Source: Dactylorhiza incarnata (Eukaryota > Streptophyta > Magnoliopsida > Asparagales > Orchidaceae). Taken from it: 64,000 nucleotides of DNA. Position 1 is the first letter of the stretch. Each line of letters begins with the position of its first letter. Below, one piece after another: positions 56,100 through 64,000 of this stretch. The notes under the pieces are model-generated. The model did no database searches. It was given only the letters and a program-made list of their open reading frames with translations, and was not told where the DNA came from. The DNA lies in assembly GCA_033032865.1 (NCBI GenBank), contig JAWHQI010000060.1:10372001-10436000 (forward strand), given 5' to 3'. Both the position numbers and the translations under genes were made by a program.

Positions 56100-56690
56100 A
56101 TTTGCAGTTCAACAACAGAACCATAACCAAACATAAAAAAAATATCGAAGCCCTACAAAAATTGCAGTGCAACAACAGAACCATCATCAGAATGCTGAGA
56201 AGAGAGATACTGAGCTAAGAAGATAAGAGAGAAACAGAAGAAGAGCTCCGACAAGTAACCGAAAAACCACCAAGCACCAAAAATTGAAGCCATATTAAAA
56301 TTTGCAGTGCATCAGTAGAACGATTAGAATCAAAATGCAAAGAGAATAGAGATTGAGAACTCAGAGAGAAGAGAAAGAAGCAGAGATTAAGAGAGACAGA
56401 GAGACGGGAGAACCAGAAGAAGAGCTCAAACAAGTAACCGAAAAACCACCAAGCATCGAAAACCTAAGCCCTAAAAAAATTTGTAATGCAGAACTATCAC
56501 TCATCACTATCATCAGAATGCAGAAAGAAGAGAGATTGGGAGCTTAGAGAGAAGAGAGAAGAAAGAGGGTCAGAGATTAAGAGGCGGGGAGAAGAGAAAA
56601 CCAGAAGAAGAGCTTAGACAAGTAACCGAAGAACCACCAAGCATCAAAAACCAAAGCCCTAAATTTTTTTTGGCATACACTGGTGATGCT
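56100..56690. repeat. Tandem array of about 175-bp units in the hAT
   Basis: Units beginning near 56,155, 56,300 and 56,475 each contain TTGCAGTGCA-like sequence, a GAGAGAAG-rich stretch, then AGAAGAGCT(C/T)..ACAAGTAACCGAA and ACCACCAAGCA. Together with 52,687-52,851 there are four recognisable units, originally contiguous before the LINE landed. Read on the minus strand they are CT-rich and precede the hAT end, so they look like a leader or promoter array. Confidence 0.82.
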
Positions 56691-57103
56691 GAAACAGAGA
56701 GGCAAATAGAAGAAGCTATAGAAAACAGTGAGAGAGTCGTAGATACCACTATACCAGGGAGAAGAATCAACGAGAGATTTGTAGCAATCGGAAAGAAGAA
56801 CCAGAGAGGTAAAAGCAACTAGGGAGAAGAACCAATGGAGAGCGCCAAAGAGTTGAGGGGGGTGCTAGGGCAAAAAAATGAGAAACGCTCCCTTGGGAAG
56901 TATTAACCGCGAACGCGAGTCGTTACGACCTGTAAATTTCTTTTAATAAAACGGGCGATATTATCGCCCGTTTTCAAGGTCGATACATCGAAAAATGAGT
57001 CGATATATCGCATGTTTTATTTAAAATAATATGCCCATAGAAAAAATGAAAATGTGTCGTTTTGAGTCTAAAACCTTTACGTCGTCCGACATGTCGGTCG
57101 ATA
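56691..57103. other. hAT right subterminal region
   Basis: GA-rich sequence passes into a TATCG/CGATA-rich subterminal zone from about 56,945 to the end. No coding signal. The perfect palindrome CGGGCGATATTATCGCCCG is centred near 56,961. Confidence 0.7.
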
Positions 57104-57115
57104 TCTACAACACTA

Positions 57116-57280
57116 CTCATCTCTATCCAACTAGTGATGCAATGAAGATGATCTCGCTCGTGGGTCCTCTCAATGCTAGACCAATATGCTCTTGTCCGAT
57201 CTAGAAGTCTAAGTTGTGCAAATTTAATGCGATGCTCACCGAATAGTTGAAAATAATAAAGATAATATTTCATGTCCACG
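57116..57280 (-). pseudogene. Element E gag, N-terminal part
   Basis: Minus-strand translation reads YYFQLFGEHRIKFAQLRLLD, then YWSSIERTHERDHLH and ITSWIEM, the first half of a Ty3/gypsy gag core. It stops at the hAT insertion and resumes in the same frame at 44,035. The segment 57,281-57,700 between it and the primer-binding site is degenerate leader or gag start. Confidence 0.88.
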
Positions 57281-57700
57281 AGTCAATAACTAAAAAACTC
57301 AGGATTTGATGAACCCTCAAACGATGGAGCCACATTACAAGACCTATGCTGGAGATTGTTCTCGAAATGATGATCCCCGTAGTAATCAACCCTAAGATAA
57401 TTGAGTCATTCTGAAAGCTCAACACATTCTACACGTATGCGGGGATGGGGACGACGATAACCATCGTGGAGATTGTCTCTAGCATAATGGAATCATGACA
57501 CGGTCTCTAGAAGTAGTGTGTTGTGAACGAGAATAATCATTGTAACAATATGAAGGCCTCTCAAGTCTCAAGCGAAGCTCTATAGGGTCGAGTAGAAACG
57601 GACTCGGATTTCTCAAATAGAGAGGGGTAGTGACAGCAACACACCATGTAGAAACATATAGACTCAACGATTGTGTATCAAAATAAAGCCCGAACATGGG

Positions 57701-57712
57701 GCTTCGATACCA
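57701..57712 (-). other. Element E primer-binding site
   Basis: On the minus strand TGGTATCGAAGC, two bases inside the LTR end at 57,715. It matches the initiator Met site TGGTATCAGAGC with small changes. It fixes the orientation of element E. Confidence 0.82.
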
Positions 57713-57714
57713 GC

Positions 57715-58842
57715 TGACGCAGAACGAATATATAGGTGACGAACGTGCTTTGAACTAACTCTAAATGAAATGCTAGCAATCACAAACAAATGCAATGGAT
57801 ATAAGACCAACTATAAAATGAAAGTGCAAGGGCAAGCACACACGCAACACCCAATCCAATGAACGAAAAACTCAAACTTAAGCCTAACCATGATGCAAAT
57901 GCAGTGCAACAAACTACTCATGCAAATAATTTCAATGAGTAATTAATTAAATAACAAATTTTAAAACTTGCATAAGACAACCATAATTGATTACAATTGA
58001 TTCTAATCAGCAGATAATAATTACATATAATTGAGAGTACTAAAACAATGAGTATCAGGCGAATAAGACATATGAGTTCATTGAAAGAAACTAGGCAAAT
58101 AAATTGAGTAAAATATTACTAGCAATAAATAGGAGTGCATGTGCAATGTAAAGGAAAATGAAACTAAAATACAAACTCACCGAGTAATCAGCGTCGTAAA
58201 CAAAAGAAGATTTGGTTACCGTGGAAAGGTGTGGTTGATGTTGGAGAAGCATGAGGAGGCAATGGAATGACTGTTTGGAGCTGTGGCGGGTAAGTGAAGG
58301 GGTTGGGAGGGAGTGGAATGGGGGGAGAAGGCTCAGATGTAGGTGGGGTAGCTGTAAAGAGTGCGGGGAGGGGCAGAGTAAGGCTAGGGAGTCTGGAGGC
58401 GGCTGTAGAAGGTGTGGAGAGGTTGTGGGAGTGGTCGTGGAGGGAATGGAAGGGGGCTACGGGGGGGGGGGGGGGGGAATAGTGGAGTCAACGACTAGAT
58501 GGGTTAGGGATGTGGAATCTGGCAACTAGAGGGGAGGTGGGAAGGAAATCCGGCGATTGGGGGCTTGGGGAGATTGGGGAATGGAAGGATGTGGTGGCTG
58601 GTCTTCGGAGAAGATTTGTGTCCGGGGAAGGGAGATTTTATATCTGGGGGCGCAGGCGAGGTCGGTGAAGGGGGGAACGTAGTTGTCAGTGGGGCTAGAG
58701 ACGTTGGAAGCTCAAAAGAGAGGGGGAGGCAGGCGACGTTGGGGTGCTGGGAGGACAAGGCAAGTGATGGAAGGCTCAGAACTGGACGCCAAAGGTAAGG
58801 GGCGACTCTCGGTTTCGCACCGAGAGCGAAGATCGAGCGATT
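57715..58842 (-). repeat. Element E right LTR, first segment
   Basis: Starts TGACGCAGAACGAATATATAGG and runs through the AACAAATGCAATGGAT region, CACCGAGTAATCAGCG and the G-rich centre (G17 at 58461-58477) to GATCGAGCGATT. Counterparts in the left LTR occur in the same order. It is cut by the Tekay-like LTR. Confidence 0.87.
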
Positions 58843-61054
58843 TGTAACACTCTACCTGTAACTACTGCATTATATGGGTCTGGCCAGGCCCCCACAACAT
58901 ACAACTATCATAAGTAGACTATTAGGAAATGGTAACAAGCAATACAACCTTCACATCTCAGAGTCTATAATAAAATTTGCGGAAGCATGACAAATTGTTT
59001 ACTCAAAACTGAATGTCCACATCTAATACAATATTAAGTCTCGACACTCGGCCTCATGGCCTCCACATTCATCCATACAAACTATTGATACATCCTAGAA
59101 TAAAGTCTAGGGCACGCGGGCGCGTTACACAAAATAATAGAAAATAAAACACGATGCGCGACAATTCCTTTTTTTTATATATTTTATCTTTGGGTCTGGT
59201 CCGCTAAGCTACCTGCAACCAAATACGTATGATGAATAAATGAGGGTCAACTATGAGCTGACAACAAACTGTGTAACGACTCATTCCCCCGGCCGCCCTA
59301 GCAAATTCCGAGTGGGCTGTCGCACACCATGCTAGTATGCATAGCGAATATCGATGCAATAATGATAATCAACAATTAGAGTAAAATCAGCTACTACTCG
59401 TGCAAAAGGGCTCATACATCAAACACTTTCTAGGTTGAATTTAATAAACAGTGAGCCTAACATGCATTATGATGATGGTGAGGTTCGTCCGGAGACTCCA
59501 CAACCCCTATCGCATCATAATATGAATCTAACATAGCATTCACACATTAATAAGTAAATTGAGGGCACTCATGGTCATCCAATTCCAATCCTTCACCGTG
59601 CATACACAAACAGCATACATAATACGTAAAACGCACCCAACACAAGTGTTCACTTTACCTACTATGTAGAGCCATGATGGAGGGAATACCCGACGGGCTC
59701 ACTTCACACCGAATCTCATCATAGCGGAAGGTATGGAGTCATCTTCATGTTGAATCATCATAGCGGAAGGTATATGGTCATCTATACACCGAATCTCATA
59801 ATGGGAGGTATAGAGTCATCACCACATCGAATCATCATGATAGGAGGTATAGGCCATCTCCACGTCGAATTCTTATAACATACATAAAGACAATCCAACT
59901 TTCGAGTCATACAATTATAATTCATCCATTTCCTCATGGGTGATAGACATTAACTACACTATAGTTATATCTCCGCACTGCAATAATTCCACCTCGTCGT
60001 CCTAATGACCCCAATCGTGGGGCTACCCAAGGGGTATCAAAATCTCCCAAATAACTTTGCCCGTACATACAACACAACAATTATGCAGAGTATTCTTTGA
60101 CCACGCAAACTAGGTCATAACCTAAATACAATCGTCATTCAACATCACCGATTCTGGCTATATCCATGAATAGGCTTCACACATCATGACTAATTCAGAA
60201 TCGAACGTCAGATTTATAATGTAAATCATGTTGAGGTCATAATCCCACGCCTAGGGTTCTAACAAATCAAAGGTTCGTTCCTCCACTAAATATTGAATGG
60301 GGAACTCACCAAATACAAGAAATCAAAATATGAACTATATAAACGGTCCTAAGACCGGAGGAGAGAGTCGTTACCTATGAAGTCCTCCGCAATGCCATGG
60401 ATCCCTGAATAGTTCGGTGGATGACAGGAGGAAGAAGTTCTCCGATTCTACAGCCTCGGATCTTCGATCGAAGCTCTGAAGATCTTCTAATGGCAGGATC
60501 TCTCGTCCAAGCCCAAATTTCTCCTCTCTTCTCTCACACGCCAAGATCGCTGGAAATGAGTCCCAACCGCGTAAGTCGGTGTTTTAGGTCACGAGGGAAT
60601 ATATTTGGGCCGTTGGATTGAGACCCACGGCTCGGATTAAAAGTTAAGACGAGTTTACACCGGCCAAACAATCGTGTTCCCCGAGCGCATGATCGTGTGT
60701 CTCACCTAATCTTCAACCTGCTCCAGACACATGATCACCTGGAAGAAGCGAACGGTCGTGCATAAAAGAGACGCACAGGCAAAATCCACAACTCTCGAAA
60801 TCTGGATATCTGCAGCTAAGAGCACGCACGATCTCACGCACGGTTGTGCGTGAAGACACACGATCAAAAGGCAGAACACTGGAAATTCGGCATGCCTTCA
60901 CTACAAGAGCGTACGGTTGTGCCGCATGGTACGCACGATCGTACGTGTAGGGTAAATAAAAAATTTCCCAGCGAGTTTTATTCGCCAACTTCCCATGCTC
61001 AATGCCTGATCGTTTAAGAATACTCATTCTAAAGGAAAAAGGTAGGGCGCTATA
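58843..61054. repeat. Tekay-like solo LTR, 2.2 kb
   Basis: Begins TGTAACACTCTACC and ends GGTAGGGCGCTATA. The two termini are inverted (TGTAACACTCTACC versus TATAGCGCCCTACC), the TGTAACACC-type start common in Tekay/Del LTRs. The flanks are CGATT and CGGTT, a 5-bp duplication with one mismatch, and the flanking LTR sequence resumes after it. Inside are degenerate repeats of about 45 bp with CATAGCGGAAGGTAT (59,690-59,880), and a region of CGATCGTGCGT/ACGCACGATC words (60,660-60,960). The final CA has apparently become TA. No gag or pol adjoins. Confidence 0.75.
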
Positions 61055-61330
61055 CGGTTCTTCTAGAAAAAAAAACTAAACTCTCGATGGATGTCAGGAC
61101 CGACTGCTAGCATAACATAGAGGGGAGGGGTAGGTTAAATGATCTGATGACCCAAATCGGCCGATTGTATTACTTGACCTAATTCCCAAAATACACGTCC
61201 GGAGAATAAAAAACATATACATGGAAAAAATGCAAAAAATGAGTCTAACGCTATCACAGTCTCCGATCATCCATCTGACGATCCAAAGTCGATCTAATCA
61301 TCATCCTCAATGTCGCCCAAACCGCTAAAG
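61055..61330 (-). repeat. Element E right LTR, second segment
   Basis: TCTCGATGGATGTCAGGACC through AATGATCTGATGACCCAAATCGGCCGAT and CATCCATCTGACGATCCAAAG parallels 42,070-42,310. The terminal part after TCAATGTCGCCC no longer matches, so the end is approximate and the target duplication is lost. Confidence 0.78.
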
Positions 61331-62289
61331 ATGTCATTATATCTAGTTTAACTTTAACATCAACAAAAAAATATTTCTCCTTCGGCAACATGAATCTAAT
61401 TCCCTCCACTAACCATCTGAGCATCCCACCCTTTATCTTCTTCATCAGTTTTCTAAGATAAAACTGTCTATTAAACAAGAATAAATAGGACTACGGATCA
61501 AAAATCTGCCAAGTGCAGCCTCTAATCCTCTTACACCTTCTCATTTGTTATAAGCTTGAAGTTGATTAGCATCACACTCCGACAATCACAGACTAGCATC
61601 ATTTTTTATGATCAATTTATTTTCAGTGAATAAGTGATTGGATCTGTATTTTCTTTTATTATGGTAATAATTGTTAATTCTGAAAAGACATGCTTGTTTT
61701 GAATTCAGTTTAAATAAAAACTCTTCTAGCATCATCTCATTAATTTAATATTACATTATATTGTTATAAAAACTAAAAAGCATAAAGAAAAAACAGGTGA
61801 TTTCCTGACACTCAAGACTGAAGCTAACTTCCAAGTTCACACTAATTTGAAACTCAGTTTCAAGAACGAGAATTCAGTTCCATTCACATTCGATCAGAGA
61901 AACAATTTTAACTCACTTTTGAAAGTAAGATCTAATCGCTTCCGGAGTGTTCCACAAAAAGCGTTCTTGCCGCTAAAACAACTATGCAGACAGATCTTAA
62001 AGAAGAGATTGACTAATAAAAGGCGAGGCTTCAGGAGCTACCAAGTGACAACTTCAAATGGCCCAATTGCTTTACATGGAAGAATAACTATCTACGCAAT
62101 TTTAACAATATTGATCAACACTATCCAGGAAATAATTCTTTGATGAGTTCCTACTTCCTAATGGCATTACAGTTGATACAGGTTATACTTTACAAAAACA
62201 ACCTTCCATTTGAAACGGATAATGATGAACAGCCGTCCCCTTTAACAGGATTGCGTGATTTTAATATGTTACAATTTGCACACAAAGAA
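61331..62289. other. No recognised gene
   Basis: AT-rich sequence. A 98-codon plus-strand frame at 61,847-62,143 and a 60-codon frame after it match nothing known. It could be downstream flank of the minus-strand PDF1A gene. Confidence 0.4.
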
Positions 62290-62497
62290 TTATTAATTAC
62301 TCAAACCTCCCCAGAGAGTTAGCATAATGACAGGTTGCACTCTATCTTTTGAAATCATTTCACAACAAAGGGGGTAATTTTGTGCATGCATGTTATGAAA
62401 TGTAAACTTACATGAGAGATTTTTATAATTTCAAAAGATGGAGGGGTGCAATCTGTAATTTAGAATACTTATAGTGGAGGTCCCGGTAAACAACCAC
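62290..62497. repeat. Truncated copy of the fold-back MITE at 31,935
   Basis: Shares TTTTGTGCATGCATGTTATGAAATGT, GAGATTTTTATAATTTCA and GAGGGGTGCAATCTGTA with the right arm of that element. The left arm is shortened but still carries AACCTCCCC and GGTTGCACTC. Confidence 0.75.
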
Positions 62498-62727
62498 ATA
62501 AGAATGACAAAATGTAATCTTTTACAAATGGAGATAGAGCCAATGGAAAAAGTCAGTTAATCAAAATTCTATGGGCATTAAAACACTTTTTAAAGCCCGA
62601 CATGTATTTTTGGTACAAAGCAATTTGAAGCAACCATCATGATACTAAATTAGTTTATAAAAAATTTAAAGAATCAACAGTAGTGTACAAAATACTCGTG
62701 ACAAAGAATTGCTGAAGCAATGTAGCT

Positions 62728-62986
62728 TTATGGATCACAAACCTGACTAGAAACGCCAGCCTTTGGACAACCAACTGGAAGAGGCAAATCCAGATTCTCT
62801 ACTGTCCTGAAAGTCCTTGGAACAATCTTATCCACATATAGGGTCCCATCCAGATGATCATACTCATGTTGCAATATGCGAGCCATCCATCCAGAAGAAT
62901 CAATCTTCATAGGTTGACCAAAACGACTATAACCTGTAACCTCAATCTGCAGATGCCGCTCAACCATAGCTCGAAATCCATCGATG
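62728..62986 (-). CDS. PDF1A: Peptide deformylase 1A, terminal exon
   Basis: PDF removes the formyl group from the N-terminal Met of proteins made in mitochondria and plastids; PDF1A is the mainly mitochondrial plant isoform. The exon begins after the acceptor TTTCTCGCAG (minus strand) at 62,986, with two bases of the Ser codon supplied by the previous exon. It encodes [19 protein letters not shown], the catalytic QHEYDHLDG (HExxH, with two zinc-binding His and the catalytic Glu) and [20 protein letters not shown], which closely follows plant PDF1A. It ends CDP and TAA at 62,728. The EGCLS motif with the third zinc ligand and the N terminus lie in upstream exons not visible here. A copia element lies immediately upstream, probably within the intron. 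Confidence 0.9.
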
Positions 62987-63179
62987 CTGCGAGAAACAAT
63001 GTAGTGAGGAGAGATATCTCTATGCAAGTAGTGAAGATCCTGGATTACATTACTTTTTGCAATGGAAACAGTTAATACTTAATAGGATGATTACGACCAC
63101 TATAATCATCTCTAGAAATAGAATTTATCAACTGAATATATAATTTATGACTATTGATTTATATGTCTGGAATATCAGG

Positions 63180-63460
63180 GAGCACAAACACATTGCATCC
63201 TTCTTCACAAACACATTGCATACGTCTGGAAATTTCGTTCATTTTCATTCATACCTTAAACTGCTGATACAAAGCTTAATTTATACTAATGTCTTTCCTT
63301 AATTGCAGAATATAAAGGGGTACACGGGGAAGGATGCTTCAGTTAATTGCTTTTGCTTCGTCTTCTTGTTTCAGTTAATTGCTCTTGCTTCGTCTTCTTA
63401 AATGTAGGTGAACGGTTGGGATTTATTATTTGATGTGCGGCTCATAATAATACTTTAATA
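63180..63460 (-). repeat. Probable LTR of the right-end copia element
   Basis: Sequence following the polypurine tract on the minus strand begins TATTAAAGTATTATTATGAG. It contains two tandem copies of a 30-odd-bp unit (GAAGACGAAGCAAGAGCAATTAACTGAA) and two copies of GATGCAATGTGTTTGTG. The far end is not fixed; the segment from there to the PDF1A exon would be intron. Confidence 0.55.
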
Positions 63461-64000
63461 CCCGCCCTAAATCTGAACGGAGCACAACCTTCATCTTCTT
63501 CCTTAAAATGAGGAATTTGTCTCGAGCGAGTGGCTTCGTTAGGGAATCGATAATCGGTTCTTCAGCAGGGGAGAAATGAAGCTGGATTTTGCATTTCTCG
63601 ACTTGTTCGCGAATGAAATGGTAGCGTAATTCTATACGTTTGCTGCGATGATGGAAAACGAGATTCTTTGTCGATGATATAGCAGAAATGTTGTCACAGA
63701 ATTGCGTCATTGCTCCTCTTTTCTTCTTACTATCTTCTTCTTCTGCTTCTTTCTCCCCTTTCGTCTGTTCTTCCCCTTTTCTTCAATAAATTTTTTTGCT
63801 TCTTTTAACCATATGGCTCCACATGCATTTGTGAGAGTCATATACTCGGCTTCAGTAGATGAGAGTGCCACTGACTATTGTTTGCGCGATGACCATGAAA
63901 TAGGTTCCTGAGAAGAAAATGTAACCCCGGCACTTTTACGATCTTCTCTGTCTCCTCCCCATTTAGAGCCATAAAAATCCAGTAAGGTCGAGTCTAAATT
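63456..64000 (-). pseudogene. Copia pol 3' end (RNase H), running off the window
   Basis: Read on the minus strand from 64,000: LDFYGSKWGGD, PISWSSRKQ, SVALSSTEAEYMTLT, then FCDNISAISSTKNLVFHHRSK, IELRYHFIREQVE and EEPIIDSLTKPL. These are the C-terminal half of a copia RNase H. A TAG interrupts SSRKQ-SVAL where Gln is usual. A Lys/Arg-rich stretch with frame change lies near 63,715-63,800. The frame ends shortly after the probable polypurine tract (63,461-63,472, TTTAGGGCGGG). The rest of the element lies beyond the window. Confidence 0.88.

Larger units (their letters stand above)
44044..57115 (-). mobile_element. hAT element inserted in element E gag, itself carrying two insertions
   Basis: The ends are inverted: TAAGGTTGCAGATATC at 44,044 and TAGTGTTGTAGATATC read inward from 57,115. 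An 8-bp duplication CTCATCTC is present (44036-44043 and 57116-57123). Both subterminal regions are rich in ATATCG/CGATA words (44,080-44,135 and 56,950-57,110), including the palindrome CGGGCGATATTATCGCCCG at 56,952. Without the nested chromovirus and LINE it is only about 2.2 kb and shows no transposase, so it is a non-autonomous hAT. Confidence 0.87.
33268..61330 (-). mobile_element. Element E: minus-strand LTR retrotransposon carrying five or more nested insertions
   Basis: Two copies of the LTR family bracket the region: left 33268-42320 and right from 57715 to about 61,330, each interrupted by other elements. Immediately inside the right LTR, 57701-57712 read on the minus strand is TGGTATCGAAGC, a near-standard primer-binding site. 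Inside the left LTR the minus strand shows a purine-rich GTTGGGAAGAT just before TGATGGAGATCG, a plausible polypurine tract. Gag lies on the minus strand. With insertions removed the internal region is only about 2.3 kb and shows gag but no protease, RT or integrase, so it looks like a non-autonomous gag-bearing derivative. The right LTR end and the target duplication were not resolved. Confidence 0.82.

Noticed and set aside
61847..62322. Two adjacent plus-strand frames near PDF1A
   Set aside because: No recognisable domain and no splice structure; they lie in AT-rich flank of a minus-strand gene.

Overview
This is nuclear DNA from a flowering plant. The evidence is a seed-plant HY5-type bZIP gene with spliceosomal introns, a peptide deformylase 1A exon, and plant lineages of transposable elements: Reina-like and CRM/Galadriel-like chromoviruses, Ty1/copia, plant RTE-type LINEs, and BED- and TTF-type hAT transposons. 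I cannot name the species. By my reading well over three quarters of the window is mobile DNA or its relics. I see no bacterial operons, CRISPR arrays or tRNA/rRNA genes.

Layout. 1-6,500: mostly anonymous AT-rich sequence with a very decayed copia gag (about 1.45-2.15 kb), a 34-base G tract, a GC-rich block and a striking 19-bp minisatellite of about 46 units (5,300-6,170). 6,543-9,543: a 3-kb hAT element with an 8-bp target duplication, whose BED-type transposase is broken by a few frameshifts and one stop. 9.84-11.46 kb: a Ty3/gypsy RT fragment, then the polypurine tract and LTR of a copia element. 11,467-14,828: a second, TTF-type hAT carrying a minus-strand transposase pseudogene. 16,500-20,257: a four-exon HY5 homologue with a 3-kb last intron full of small repeats. 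20,780-21,900: a solo LTR; 21,953-23,134: an internally deleted relative of the second hAT; 23,194-28,000: a degenerate copia element. 28-33 kb: small repeats (MITEs, two fold-back families, a 5'-truncated RTE tail).

33,268 to about 61,330 is one nested stack. The base is a minus-strand LTR retrotransposon (element E) with the same LTR family as the solo LTR. Its left LTR was hit by a 5.5-kb Reina-like chromovirus (33,902-39,392) and a 2.1-kb non-autonomous LTR element (39,479-41,620). Its gag was split by a hAT (44,044-57,115), which in turn received a very young 7.6-kb chromovirus (44,840-52,432) and an RTE LINE (about 52,852-56,095). Its right LTR holds a Tekay-like solo LTR (58,843-61,054). 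Target duplications are visible for five of the six insertions; none was found for the LINE. Removing the hAT and one duplication restores the gag reading frame.

62.7-64 kb: the last exon of a minus-strand PDF1A gene, then the 3' end of a minus-strand copia element that runs off the window and probably lies in an intron of that gene. The two host genes are functionally unrelated (light signalling; organellar N-terminal deformylation). The rest is a record of successive insertions.
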